A stretch of DNA of 64,000 nt from Pseudomonas frederiksbergensis (GCF_003732665.1 NZ_MOBP01000004.1:62001-126000), one strand, 5' to 3'. Positions 47,936 to 56,809 are shown, counted from the stretch's first letter. Numbers and translations: made by a program. The notes: generated by a model not told the origin, from the sequence alone.

Positions 47936-48550
47936 ATGCGGTGGTTTGCATTGGTTTTGTTGTTTGTGGTGTCGGGTGTCAGTTGGGCCGGGGAGGTATT
48001 CCTGGTGCCGGAGAACAGTCCCAAGCCGGTTTACCCCAGGGCGTTATCGAGGGCAGGGATCACGGGGGATGTGAGGGTCGGTTTCACTGCTCATTCGGAT
48101 GGTTCGGTCAGTAAAGTCAGCGTGTTGGAAAGTGATCATCCCGAATTGGCGGAGTCTGCGAGGATCGCGGTGAGTCAGTGGCGATTCAGGCCTTGGACGG
48201 CGAGCAATGAGCAACCCGGCGAAGTGGAAGTGGTGGCGCCGATGGCCTTTCGACTGAATCAGGGGTTGCCGCTGGATGCCAATAAATGGCTGACAGAGTT
48301 GCGCTGTCGTGAGGTTAACGAGGAGCTGCGTAACGTTCCTGAGGGCTCTTGGGTTGATTCGAGCGTGTTCAATATTACCCGCGGCTATCTGTCGAATGCT
48401 TTTCCGATGGCGCAATTGTCGAGAGACCAGCGTCTGGCGCTGATCGCCAAGCTCAATAAAAGCGTGCCCGGTATCGTTTGGGGTTGCAGGAGTTCGCCGG
48501 TTTCCAGATACGTGAAGTATTTGCCGGCGGATGTTCGGAAGTTGCTTTAG
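47936..48550 (+). CDS. Secreted protein with a TonB C-terminal domain
   Basis: A 204-residue exported protein. The signal peptide (1-18, ending VSWA) is cleaved, so there is no N-terminal membrane anchor and no Pro-rich stalk as in true TonB. Residues 25-90 form a TonB_C domain: PVYPRALSRAGITGDVRVGFTAHSDGSVSKVSVLESDHPELAESARIAVSQWRFRPW. A unique domain of about 110 residues follows with two cysteines (LRCREV, WGCRSS). Acting as an energy transducer is therefore unlikely; a periplasmic binding role is possible. Codon use looks less GC-rich than its neighbours. Confidence 0.75.
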   Translation: MRWFALVLLFVVSGVSWAGEVFLVPENSPKPVYPRALSRAGITGDVRVGFTAHSDGSVSKVSVLESDHPELAESARIAVSQWRFRPWTASNEQPGEVEVVAPMAFRLNQGLPLDANKWLTELRCREVNEELRNVPEGSWVDSSVFNITRGYLSNAFPMAQLSRDQRLALIAKLNKSVPGIVWGCRSSPVSRYVKYLPADVRKLL

Positions 48551-48551
48551 G

Positions 48552-48591
48552 AAAAAGCGGTCTGGACAACGTCTATTGAAGTCCAGACCGC
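48552..48591 (-). terminator. Terminator of the quinone oxidoreductase gene
   Basis: GCGGTCTGGAC and GTCCAGACCGC form a perfect 11-bp stem with a 13-base loop. On the minus strand it is followed by TTTTTCC, so it ends the gene at 48602. It also lies just past the plus-strand TonB-C gene. Confidence 0.85.
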
Positions 48592-48601
48592 CTCATCAGA
48601 A

Positions 48602-49579
48602 TCAACGAACCTGCACCACCACTTTGCCGACTGCTTTACGCTGGCCCAGATCATTGATCGCCTGCGCTGCATTGCTCAGCGGGTACACCTGGGACACCAG
48701 CGGCTTCAACTTGCCCTCGGCAAACCAGCCAAATAGCTGCTGGAAGTTCGCCGCGTTGTCCTGGGGTTGGCGCTGGGCAAACGAGCCCCAGAACACTCCG
48801 ACCACCGCCGCGCCTTTGAGCAGGGCGAGGTTGACCGGGAATTCGGGGATGCGTCCGCTGGCGAAACCTACCACCAGCAGGCGGCCGTTCCAGGCGATGG
48901 CGCGCACAGCCTGGTCAAACAGGTCACCGCCCACCGGGTCGTAGATCACGTCGGCACCCTGGCCGTCGGTCAGGCGTTTGATTTCATCCTTGAGGCTGGT
49001 TTCGCTGTAGTTGATCAGTTCATCGGCGCCGGCAGCCTTGGCCACGGCGAGTTTTTCCGCGCTGCTGGCGGCGGCGATCACCCGGGCGCCCATGGCTTTG
49101 CCGATTTCCACGGCGGCCAGGCCGACACCGCCGGAAGCACCGAGCACCAGCAGGGTTTCACCCGGTTGCAGATTGGCCCGTTGCTTGAGGGCGTGCATCG
49201 AAGTGCCGTAGGTCATGCTGAAAGCGGCGGCGGTGTTGAAGTCCATCGACGGCGGGATCGGCAACACGTTGTAGCCCGGCACCGCGACCTGCTCGGCGAA
49301 GCTGCCCCAACCGGTCAGGGCCATGACCCGGTCACCGACCTTGAGGTGGCTGACCTTTTCGCCCACTGCGCTGACCACTCCGGCCGCTTCGCCGCCCGGG
49401 GAAAACGGGAAGGGCGGCTTGAACTGGTATTTGCCCTCGATGATCAGCGTGTCCGGGAAGTTGACCCCGGCGGCGTGCACGTCCAGCAGGATTTCGTTCT
49501 TCTTTGGGGCAGGACTGGCGACGTCTTCCAGCACCAGCGATTCGGCGGGGCCGAAGGCTTTGCATAGCACGGCTTTCAT
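48602..49579 (-). CDS. NADPH:quinone oxidoreductase, zinc-free MDR family
   Basis: A 325-residue cytoplasmic oxidoreductase starting MKAVLCKAFGPAESLVLEDV. Marks are AAGVNFPDTLIIEGKYQFKPPFPFSPGGEAAGVV, LLVLGASGGVGLAAVEIGKAMGARVIAAA (dinucleotide-binding loop) and GADVIYDPVGGDLFDQAVRAIAWNGRLLVVGFA. It lacks the zinc-binding cysteines of alcohol dehydrogenases. A 30-codon longer frame is rejected since the family starts at MKAV. It is followed by a strong terminator. Confidence 0.92.
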   Translation of the reverse strand: MKAVLCKAFGPAESLVLEDVASPAPKKNEILLDVHAAGVNFPDTLIIEGKYQFKPPFPFSPGGEAAGVVSAVGEKVSHLKVGDRVMALTGWGSFAEQVAVPGYNVLPIPPSMDFNTAAAFSMTYGTSMHALKQRANLQPGETLLVLGASGGVGLAAVEIGKAMGARVIAAASSAEKLAVAKAAGADELINYSETSLKDEIKRLTDGQGADVIYDPVGGDLFDQAVRAIAWNGRLLVVGFASGRIPEFPVNLALLKGAAVVGVFWGSFAQRQPQDNAANFQQLFGWFAEGKLKPLVSQVYPLSNAAQAINDLGQRKAVGKVVVQVR

Positions 49580-49729
49580 CAGGGCTATTCCTTTGGGAGT
49601 GATGGCCGATAAGTGTAGGTGTGTGAGTCGACGGGTCAACGAGCATGCCCGGCCCTGATAGTCAGCCATAAGCTTGTGCTTGCGCGGCGGGTCGTTATGC
49701 TAGGCCGCAAACCAGATAAGGAGCGAATT

Positions 49730-50140
49730 GTGAAAGCGTGGATCATGTTGTTGCTGGCCCTGTCTCTGCCCTTGGCAGCAGTGGCCGAAGAAGCCGCCAA
49801 AGAAGGTGAGGCCCCAAAGGTCAACTACGTCACCCTGAGCCCGCCGTTCGTGGGTAACTATGGCTTGGACGGCTCGCCGAAGTTGAAGGTGTTCAAGGCT
49901 GATGTGGCGTTGCGGGTCACTGGTGACGAGGCGACCAAAGCGGTCAAGGCCAATGAGCCGTTGATTCGCAATCAACTGGTGGCGTTGTTCACCCAGCAGA
50001 CCACCGAGGCGATGAACAGCATCGAAGGAAAGGAAAAGCTGCGTCAGGAAGCGCTGAAGCAGACTCAGCAAGTGATGAGTGATGAAACCGGCAAGCCAGT
50101 GGTTGAGGATCTGTTGTTCAACAACCTGATCATTCAATAA
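49730..50140 (+). CDS. Secreted FliL-like protein
   Basis: A 136-residue protein starting at GTG with AAGGAG upstream. The first 18 residues are a cleavable-looking signal peptide (ALSLPLAAVAEE). The rest matches the FliL periplasmic domain: NYVTLSPPFVGNY, KVFKADVALRVTGDEATKAVKANEPLIRNQLVALFTQQTTEAMNSIEGKEKLRQEAL and VVEDLLFNNLIIQ. True FliL keeps a membrane anchor, so this is a stand-alone relative outside a flagellar cluster. Function unknown. Confidence 0.82.
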   Translation: MKAWIMLLLALSLPLAAVAEEAAKEGEAPKVNYVTLSPPFVGNYGLDGSPKLKVFKADVALRVTGDEATKAVKANEPLIRNQLVALFTQQTTEAMNSIEGKEKLRQEALKQTQQVMSDETGKPVVEDLLFNNLIIQ

Positions 50141-50157
50141 GACTTCCTGCGGGCTTT

Positions 50158-50260
50158 TGTGGCGAGGGGGCTTGCCCCCGTCGGACTGCGCAGCAGTCCC
50201 CTGCTTCTTTGGGATGGGGCCGCTTCGCAGCCCAACGGGGGCAAGCCCCCTCGCCACAAA
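50158..50260. repeat. REPIN (GGCGAGGGGGCTTGCCCCC type)
   Basis: Inverted units at 50158-50181 and 50237-50260 around a centre with GGACTGCGCAGCAGTCC-like and GGGGCCGCTTCGCAGCCC hairpins. It is related to 19293 and 63729. It lies between the convergent FliL-like and efflux genes. Confidence 0.85.
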
Positions 50261-50277
50261 GCCCCTCATTCCAAAGG

Positions 50278-51396
50278 TCAGGACGCCAGACTCCTGCGAA
50301 ACCGCATCAGCGCTATCGCAAAGAACACCAGCCCGATGGCGGTCAGCGCCAGCAAGTCCGGCCAGACCACGCTCAGCCCGGCGTCGCGAAACAGAATCGC
50401 GGCGCTCAAGCTGACAAAGTGCGTCGATGGCGAACCCTGCATCACCCATTGCAGCCATTGCGGCATGCTGTCGAGCGGCGTGCTGCCGCCGGACAGCAGC
50501 AACATCGGGATGATCACCGGAATCGCCAGCAGTCCGAATTGCGGCGTCGAGCGGGCCAGGGTCGCCAGAAATATCCCCAATGCCGTACTGGCGAATAGAT
50601 AAACCGCGGTCACCAGCAAAAACAGGGTCATCGATCCGGCCAGCGGCACGCCCAGCGCACCTTTGACGATCACTTCCAGTGATATCCAGGTACACAGCAC
50701 CACCACCAGCATGTTGCTCCAGATTTTCGCCAGCATGATCTCCAGCGCCGTCAGCGGCAGCACCAGCAAATGGTCGAGGGTGCCGTGTTCGCGCTCGCGC
50801 AGCAGCGCCGTGCCGGTCAGGATGATCGCGAGGATGGTGATGTTATTGACGATCTGAATCACCGCCAGGAACCAGCCGCCCTCCAGATTGGTATTGAACA
50901 GCGAGCGAGTGGTCAGCAGCGCCGACGCCTTGCTGGCGGGATCCGTCTGGCCGCTGTAGGTCAGCAGTTCGCGCTGGAAAATCCGCCCGATGTAACCCGC
51001 GCCCATGAACGCCTGGCTCATCGCTGTGGCATCGACGTTGACCTGCACCGTCGGTTGGCGACCGGCCAACAGATCCGTCTGGAAATTGGCCGGCACGTTG
51101 ATCACGAACGTGTACTGGCCGTTGTCCATGACCTGATCGAGTTGCCCGTAAGGCAGCAACGCCGGGCGCTGGAACTCCGGCGGTTGCAGGGCCTGGGCCA
51201 GTTGCCGCGAGAGGTGGCTGTGATCTTCGTCGACAATGGCCACGCTGGCGTTGTGCACGCCGATCACCGAGCCGGCGGCCGGCATGTAGATCGCCACGGT
51301 GAAGGCGTAGAACAGAAATAGCAGCAACACGCTGTCGTGGCGCAGGCTGGTCAGTTCCTTGAGGCCAAGTCGCAAGATATGCGCAAGCTTGTGCAT
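50278..51396 (-). CDS. ABC-2 type efflux permease (YhhJ-like)
   Basis: A 372-residue inner-membrane permease. One N-terminal helix is followed by a large periplasmic loop (about 45-180) and five C-terminal helices with TGTALLREREHGTLDHLLVLPLTALEIMLAKI, the ABC-2 signature. It ends an operon with the fused ATPase-permease and HlyD-type genes, and its ATG overlaps the stop of the upstream gene by one base. Probable role: drug or macromolecule efflux. Substrate unknown. Confidence 0.9.
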   Translation of the reverse strand: MHKLAHILRLGLKELTSLRHDSVLLLFLFYAFTVAIYMPAAGSVIGVHNASVAIVDEDHSHLSRQLAQALQPPEFQRPALLPYGQLDQVMDNGQYTFVINVPANFQTDLLAGRQPTVQVNVDATAMSQAFMGAGYIGRIFQRELLTYSGQTDPASKASALLTTRSLFNTNLEGGWFLAVIQIVNNITILAIILTGTALLREREHGTLDHLLVLPLTALEIMLAKIWSNMLVVVLCTWISLEVIVKGALGVPLAGSMTLFLLVTAVYLFASTALGIFLATLARSTPQFGLLAIPVIIPMLLLSGGSTPLDSMPQWLQWVMQGSPSTHFVSLSAAILFRDAGLSVVWPDLLALTAIGLVFFAIALMRFRRSLAS

Positions 51397-54119
51397 CAGG
51401 CCTCCTGCTTTTTCAGCATGACCAGGCTGAGCCCGGTGAACCCGAGAAAGAACCCGAACAGCGCCAGGCATTGCGGCCATAACTGTCGCAAGTCCAGCGC
51501 TTTGGTGAAGGTGCCGACGGCAATGTCGAGGAAGTACCCGGCCGGAAACAGCATGCCCATCACCGAGGCGGCGCCTTCGAGGGAGGAGCGCGGCACGATC
51601 AGCCCGGAGAACTGGATGGTCGGCAGGCTGGTGATGATCATGGTGCCGAGGATCGCGGCGATCTGTGTCCGGGTGAATGCTGAAATCAGCAGGCCCATGC
51701 TGGTAGTGGCCAGCACATAGAGCAAGCCGCCGAAGGCCAGGGTCAGGCCGCTGCCCTTGAACGGCACGCCGAACAGCCAGCGGTTCATGGCCACCAGCAC
51801 CGCCAGGTTGATCAGGCTGACAGCCAGATACGGCGCCTGTTTACCCAACAGGAATTCCAGTCGGGTCAGCGGCGTGGCGTAGAAGTTGGTGATCGATCCC
51901 AGCTCCTTCTCACGCACGATTCCCAGCGCGGTGAGCATGGCCGGGATGAACGCGAGGATCAGCGCCATCACCCCGGGGCCGATGGCGTTAACGCTGACCA
52001 CGTCCTGGTTGTAGCGGAATCGGGTTTCCAGTTTTGCTGCCGGCTGATGGTTCGGCGCGGGGCTGCTCTGTTCAGCCAATTGCTCAATATTCGCCTGGTG
52101 CACCGCCTCGACGTAGTTGCGACTGGTCTCAGCACGAAACGGCATCCCACCATCCAGCCACGCCGCCACGGTAGGCTGGCGCCCGGCGTACAGGTCGCGG
52201 CCAAAGCCCGGCGGGATCTCCAGCGCCAGTTTGATTTCCGAGCGTTGAAGGCGTCGGTGCAATTCTTTGCTGTCGCGGATCGGTGCTTGTTCGGCAAAGT
52301 AGCGAGAACTGCGGAACGCTTCCAGATACGTACGGCTTTGCGGCGTCTGGTCTTGGTCGAATACGGCGAAGGCGAGTTTTTCCACGTCCAGGGAAATGCC
52401 GTAGCCGAAGATCACCATCATGAAAATCGCCCCGAGCAGGGCGAACGCCATCCGCACTTTATCGCGCAGCAACTCCTTGCCTTCACGACTGGCCACGGCC
52501 ACCAGGCGGCCGACGCTGAAACCACGTTCTTTCATTGGCGTTGTTGGTGCGACGGGCGTGTCGGCGGGCGCTGGCGGCGTCGGCGTTTCGCCAGCGCCTT
52601 GGGCCTGTTCCAGGCAGGTGACAAACGCCGCTTCCAGCGTCTCGCCCTTGAACTGTTGTTGCAGCGCTGACGGGGTGTCACAGGCCAGTACCTTACCGGC
52701 GTGCATCAGCGAGATGCGGTCGCAGCGCTGGGCTTCGTTCATGAAGTGGGTGGAGAGGAAGATCGTCACGCCTTGCTCGCGGGACAACTCGATCAGCAGC
52801 CGCCAGAAGTCATCCCGCGCCGCCGGGTCGACGCCGGAGGTCGGTTCGTCGAGGATCAGCACTTCCGGGCGATGCAGCACCGCCACAGCCAGGGACAGTC
52901 GTTGGCGTAAACCCAAAGGCAAGGCGCCAGACTGTTGATCGGCGACGTTGACCAGATTGAAACGCTGGATCAGTTCGTCGATACGCAGGGCGCTGTCGGC
53001 CTTGGGCAAATCGAACAGGCGCGCATGCAAGTCCAGGTTCTGCCGCACGCTCAACTCGCCATACAGCGAGAAACTCTGGGACATGAAGCCGACCCGTTTG
53101 CGGGTGGCCAGGTCCTTGGCGTTCACGGGATTGCCCAGCAGTGTGGCGCTGCCCTCGCTGGCCGGCATCAGGCCGGTCAGGACTTTCATCGTGGTGGTTT
53201 TGCCGCAGCCGTTGGAGCCGAGAAAGCCGAAGATCTCCCCGCGACCGATGGCGAAGCTGACCTTGTCGACAGCGGTGAAATCGCCGAAGCGCAAGGTCAG
53301 GTCGTGGGCTTCGATGGCGATGTCGGTGTTGGCGCCGGTGCGGGGTGGAATCACCAGCGGTTGATTGTCGTGGCCACTGTCACCCTGAAAGTGGGTGAAG
53401 GCTTCATCGAGTTTGCCGCTGGCAGTCGCGGCGGCCAATTCGCTGCTCAGGCCGGTGGCGATCAGCTTGCCGCCGTCGAGCATCAGGCAATGTTCGAATT
53501 GCTCGGCCTCTTCCATGTACGCGGTGGCGACCAGCAGCGTCAGTTGCGGGCGCTGGTTTCTGACATCGTCCACCAGTTCCCAGAAACGCCGACGGGACAA
53601 GGGATCGACGCCGGTGGTTGGCTCATCGAGGATCAGCAGGTCCGGTTCATGAATCAGCGCGCAACAGAGTCCGAGTTTCTGTTTCATCCCCCCCGAGAGC
53701 TTACCGGCCGGTCGATCGGCGAAACGCAGCAAATCGGTGGCCAGCAACAGGCTGTGCATGCGCTGGTCGCATTCGGCTTTCGACAGGCCGAACAGGGTGG
53801 CGAAAAAATGAATGTTCTCGCTGATCGACAATTCGGGATAAAGGTTGCCGCCCAGGCCCTGGGGCATGAAGGCGATGCGCGGGTAGAGGCTGTTGCGATG
53901 GCGGCGATCCTGGATCGAGCCGCCCAACACGTCCAGCTGACCTTGTTGCAGGGTTTTCACCCCGGCGATCAGGCCCAGCAAACTCGACTTGCCGGCGCCG
54001 TCCGGGCCGATCAACCCGCAACGCGTACCGGCGGGCAGGCTGAACGTGATATCGCCCAGCGCCTGCTGTTTGCCGTAACGGTGGTTGATGCCGGTCGCTT
54101 GCAGCGCCAGGCCGGTCAT
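51396..54119 (-). CDS. Fused ABC ATPase-ATPase-permease (RbbA/YhiH-like)
   Basis: A 907-residue protein. ATPase domain 1 has GPDGAGKSS (38-46), LSGGMKQKLGLCCALI and LLILDEPTTGVD. Domain 2 has GSNGCGKTTT, LPLGLRQRLSLAVAVL (the usual LSGG is replaced by LPLG) and VLILDEPTSGVD. A Pro-rich linker follows, then a C-terminal ABC-2 permease with six helices from about 535. The same layout is found in the YhiH/RbbA proteins. Overlaps its neighbours by one and four bases, so the three genes form one operon. Confidence 0.92.
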   Translation of the reverse strand: MTGLALQATGINHRYGKQQALGDITFSLPAGTRCGLIGPDGAGKSSLLGLIAGVKTLQQGQLDVLGGSIQDRRHRNSLYPRIAFMPQGLGGNLYPELSISENIHFFATLFGLSKAECDQRMHSLLLATDLLRFADRPAGKLSGGMKQKLGLCCALIHEPDLLILDEPTTGVDPLSRRRFWELVDDVRNQRPQLTLLVATAYMEEAEQFEHCLMLDGGKLIATGLSSELAAATASGKLDEAFTHFQGDSGHDNQPLVIPPRTGANTDIAIEAHDLTLRFGDFTAVDKVSFAIGRGEIFGFLGSNGCGKTTTMKVLTGLMPASEGSATLLGNPVNAKDLATRKRVGFMSQSFSLYGELSVRQNLDLHARLFDLPKADSALRIDELIQRFNLVNVADQQSGALPLGLRQRLSLAVAVLHRPEVLILDEPTSGVDPAARDDFWRLLIELSREQGVTIFLSTHFMNEAQRCDRISLMHAGKVLACDTPSALQQQFKGETLEAAFVTCLEQAQGAGETPTPPAPADTPVAPTTPMKERGFSVGRLVAVASREGKELLRDKVRMAFALLGAIFMMVIFGYGISLDVEKLAFAVFDQDQTPQSRTYLEAFRSSRYFAEQAPIRDSKELHRRLQRSEIKLALEIPPGFGRDLYAGRQPTVAAWLDGGMPFRAETSRNYVEAVHQANIEQLAEQSSPAPNHQPAAKLETRFRYNQDVVSVNAIGPGVMALILAFIPAMLTALGIVREKELGSITNFYATPLTRLEFLLGKQAPYLAVSLINLAVLVAMNRWLFGVPFKGSGLTLAFGGLLYVLATTSMGLLISAFTRTQIAAILGTMIITSLPTIQFSGLIVPRSSLEGAASVMGMLFPAGYFLDIAVGTFTKALDLRQLWPQCLALFGFFLGFTGLSLVMLKKQEA

Positions 54120-55081
54120 TGCAGGTTGGCCGGCCAGCTAATAGGGGCGGTGCGCACATAACCGGCGCCGGGCATGCCCGGTTTGGCCTGGGGCAGGGCG
54201 CTTGGGTCGTTCAGGCGCAGTTTGACGCGGAACACCAGTTTCTGCCGTTCGTCGCGGGTCTCGACTTCTTTGGGGGTGAACTGTGATTTACCGGCGACGA
54301 AAGTGATTTTTGCCGGCAGCGAGTGATCGGGCAGGGCGTCGAGCAGGATGCGCGCTTCATCGCCAACCGCCACGCGGCCGGTCACCGAGGCCGGGAGGTA
54401 GAGGTTCATGTATTGGTCGTTAGGATCAATCAGCAGCAAGACCCGCCCGCCCGCACCGAGCACTTCGCCGGGTTCGGCCATGCGCAACTGGATCACCCCG
54501 TCGATGGGAGCCCGTAGGCTGCTGTCGTCGATTTCGCTGGTCAGCATCGCGACTTGGGCCTGCGCCGCACCAATCGCCGCGCCGACCGCCGAGACCTGAG
54601 CTCGGGACGCCGCAACCGCTGCGCTGCCGGTGTCCAGGCGTGCTTGCTGTTGATCGATGATCTGGCCGCTGACGAAACCGTGCTTGAACAGTTCCTGAGA
54701 ACGCTTGAGTTCCTGTTGAGCGAGCCGTTGTTCGCTCTGGCGCAATTGCACGTTGGCCTGGGCGGCTGAAAGGTTTTCCCGGGCGCGCAGCACCTCGGCT
54801 TCAGCCTGGTTGCGCTGGGCTTCCAGGGTGCGGGTGTCCATGCGGGCCAGCAGTTGGCCCTTGCTGACCTTGTCCCCTTCATCGACCAGCACCTCGGCCA
54901 GCCGCCCCGGTGTTTTGCTGGCGATCTGCACTTCGGTGGCTTCCAGGCGACCGTTGCCGACATACAGCCCTTCGGGCAGACGGTCATGCATTGATTTCCA
55001 GTAACCGAAACCACCGGCGCCCAGCAGTAGAACCATCAAAGAACTGGCGAACAAAATCGAAGAGCGACTGTGCGTAGACAT
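54116..55081 (-). CDS. HlyD/EmrA-type membrane fusion protein (YhiI-like)
   Basis: A 321-residue periplasmic adaptor, first gene of the efflux operon. An N-terminal signal anchor (about 8-26) leads to the lipoyl half-motif GNGRLEATEVQIASKTPGRLAEVLVDEGDKVSKGQLLARMDT, and coiled-coil hairpin helices run to about 185. The second lipoyl half and beta barrel (SLRAPIDGVIQLRMAEPGEVLGAGGRVLLLID) follow. The start at 55081 has AGGATG upstream; a 23-codon longer frame is rejected. Confidence 0.9.
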   Translation of the reverse strand: MSTHSRSSILFASSLMVLLLGAGGFGYWKSMHDRLPEGLYVGNGRLEATEVQIASKTPGRLAEVLVDEGDKVSKGQLLARMDTRTLEAQRNQAEAEVLRARENLSAAQANVQLRQSEQRLAQQELKRSQELFKHGFVSGQIIDQQQARLDTGSAAVAASRAQVSAVGAAIGAAQAQVAMLTSEIDDSSLRAPIDGVIQLRMAEPGEVLGAGGRVLLLIDPNDQYMNLYLPASVTGRVAVGDEARILLDALPDHSLPAKITFVAGKSQFTPKEVETRDERQKLVFRVKLRLNDPSALPQAKPGMPGAGYVRTAPISWPANLQ

Positions 55082-55212
55082 GCGGGCATCCTGCGGCTGT
55101 TGCGTCCTAGTCTGGCTGATCGAGCGCCGGGGCGGCTTGATGCCAGTCAATCGAGACGCAGCCTAACCCGATTAGGTCGGCAAAAGAGGATGACCGGGCG
55201 GTTCTGCTTTAT

Positions 55213-55662
55213 TTAGCGCAATTGGAGCACTGCAGCCCACTGCTCGGCGGTCACCGGCATCACCGACAGGCGCGTACCTTTCTGTACCAGCGGCATTTCG
55301 GCCAGTGCGGTTTGCTGTTTCAGGTAATCGAGTTTCAGGACTTTAGGGAAGGTTTCAACGTGCGCCACATCGATGGCGCTCCAGGCATTTTTCTCTGCCG
55401 TGGCCTTCGGATCGAAGTAATGGCTCTCAGGCTCCAGCGCCGTCGGGTCCGGATACGCGGCTTCGACAATCTTGCCGATCCCGGCAATCCCGGGCTCCGG
55501 GCAGCTGGAGTGATAGAAGAAAAACTCATCGCCGACGGCCATCGCCCGTAGGAAATTACGCGCCTGATAGTTGCGAACCCCATCCCAGCGCGCTTTGCCA
55601 AGCTTCTCCAGATCTTTGATCGAGAGCTCGTCGGGCTCGGATTTCATCAGCCAATAGGCCAT
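55213..55662 (-). CDS. EVE domain protein
   Basis: A 149-residue cytoplasmic EVE (PUA-like) domain protein starting MAYWLMKSEPDELSIKDLEKLGKARWDGVRNYQARNFLRAMAVGDEFFFYHS. The conserved W, RNYQARNF and FYHSSCPEPGIAG blocks form the presumed modified-base pocket. Such proteins are thought to bind modified nucleic acid. AAGGAGC precedes the ATG. It stands alone, divergent from the small membrane protein gene. Confidence 0.93.
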   Translation of the reverse strand: MAYWLMKSEPDELSIKDLEKLGKARWDGVRNYQARNFLRAMAVGDEFFFYHSSCPEPGIAGIGKIVEAAYPDPTALEPESHYFDPKATAEKNAWSAIDVAHVETFPKVLKLDYLKQQTALAEMPLVQKGTRLSVMPVTAEQWAAVLQLR

Positions 55663-55857
55663 GGTTTTTGCTCCTTGCGAGGTGAGTGGGCAAGTTGTCG
55701 GGCAATTTTATGACAAACCGACAGTCGGTTGACGCCAGTGTTTGCGTGTCGGTTCACGTTGTCGCAAAATGCCGGCCTTCTAAGCTTGACGCTGCTGCAC
55801 GGCCTACAACGGAAACCGCTGCTGTCATCGTGTTGATGTGCCTTTGGGGGGCAATCG

Positions 55858-56010
55858 ATGAAACGCAAACCGGATTTACTATGGATTTTGGTTATTTTGT
55901 TCGGCCTCGGCGTCGTGACCACTGGCTATGCCCAAAGCCTGTGGAACAACAAGACCGACGCACCGATCGAAATCGCGCAGCAACAACAGCCGTCGGCCTT
56001 CAAGCGCTGA
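55858..56010 (+). CDS. Tiny single-pass membrane protein
   Basis: Fifty codons from ATG 55858 to TGA 56010, starting MKRKPDLLWILVILFGLGVV. Positively charged residues are followed by one hydrophobic helix (about 7-25), then a polar tail with a Gln run ending AFKR, so the N-terminus should lie in the cytoplasm and the tail in the periplasm. GGGGGG lies eight bases before the ATG. I think similar small proteins occur in other fluorescent pseudomonads, but the function is unknown. Confidence 0.65.
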   Translation: MKRKPDLLWILVILFGLGVVTTGYAQSLWNNKTDAPIEIAQQQQPSAFKR

Positions 56011-56033
56011 TTCTGTCTTCCTGACGCCGCATA

Positions 56034-56123
56034 GTGGGAGCAAAGCTTGCTCGCGATGACGGCGTCGCATTGAATATCTATCTGCCTGAAAGACCGCTAT
56101 CGCGAGCAAGCTTTGCTCCTACA
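56034..56123. repeat. REPIN (AGGAGCAAAGCTTGCTCGCGAT type), copy 2
   Basis: Inverted units at 56034-56059 and 56098-56123, between the tiny gene and the end of the minus-strand cyclo-ligase gene. The right unit overlaps the last bases of that gene. Same unit as 33183. Confidence 0.8.
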
Positions 56124-56733
56124 GTGCAGAACCTGCGAAATACCACGCCTTGTCAGTCACCGTTCCTTGCAACGGCACATCCCAGCTCGCTTGAGCCAAT
56201 CGTTCGACCTTCTGACATTCATGGGCCAGCCCCAACAGCGTCGGCTTGCGCCACGTTTTGCGACGCGCCAGATAAGCCAGGCTGCGATCATAGAAGCCGC
56301 CGCCCATTCCCAAGCGCCCACCGACATCGTCGAACCCGACCAATGGCAACAACACCAGGTCCAGCGCCCAGACCTTGCGTTGCCGGCCGAGGTTGGCCCG
56401 GGGTTCAAGAATGCGGAAACGGTTGGGCTTGAGCTTTTCGCCGGGGCGAATGCGCTGGAACACCATTTTGGTTCGCGGCCAGGCGCTGAGCACCGGCAGA
56501 TAAGTCGCTTTGCCCCGACGTTGCGCGGCACGCAGCAGCAGGCGCGGATCGATTTCACCGTCGGTGGGCAGATAAAGGGAGATGTGTCTTGCGCGGCGAA
56601 ACAGCGGGTGCTGGGCCAACTGCTTATATAGCCCGCGAGCGGCCTGGCGCTGCTGACTGGGCGTCAGTGCGCGGCGGGCCTTGCGCAGCATGCGTCGAAG
56701 TTGCGGGCGGGGAAGCAGCGCAGGTTCGTTCAT
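56119..56733 (-). CDS. fau: 5-formyltetrahydrofolate cyclo-ligase
   Basis: Converts 5-formyl-THF to methenyl-THF with ATP. 204 residues. The N-terminal R/K-rich helix is LRRMLRKARRALTPSQQ, the folate loop is YLPTDGEIDPRLLLRAAQRRGKATYLPVL, and the ATP/Mg motif is FDDVGGRLGMGGGFYDRSL. The start MNEPALLPRP at 56733 is preferred to one ten codons upstream. Its gene is downstream of 6S RNA and zapA on the same strand, the classical zapA-ssrS-fau order. Confidence 0.94.
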   Translation of the reverse strand: MNEPALLPRPQLRRMLRKARRALTPSQQRQAARGLYKQLAQHPLFRRARHISLYLPTDGEIDPRLLLRAAQRRGKATYLPVLSAWPRTKMVFQRIRPGEKLKPNRFRILEPRANLGRQRKVWALDLVLLPLVGFDDVGGRLGMGGGFYDRSLAYLARRKTWRKPTLLGLAHECQKVERLAQASWDVPLQGTVTDKAWYFAGSAL

Positions 56734-56774
56734 GAAGTAGGCTTCGGCAGGACGGGTACACAAAGCGTACCCGT

Positions 56775-56809
56775 AAAAAAGCCGATGCCGGTATTTAAAC
56801 CGGCATCGG
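56775..56809 (-). terminator. Terminator downstream of 6S RNA
   Basis: On the minus strand: CCGATGCCGG, loop, CCGGCATCGGC then TTTTTT. It lies between the 3' end of 6S RNA and the start of fau. Confidence 0.9.

Noticed and set aside
54245..54253. CCGTTCGTC, the core of the P. aeruginosa AlgR site
   Set aside because: It lies inside the HlyD-type coding region with no promoter nearby, and a single nine-base match is expected by chance in such GC-rich DNA.
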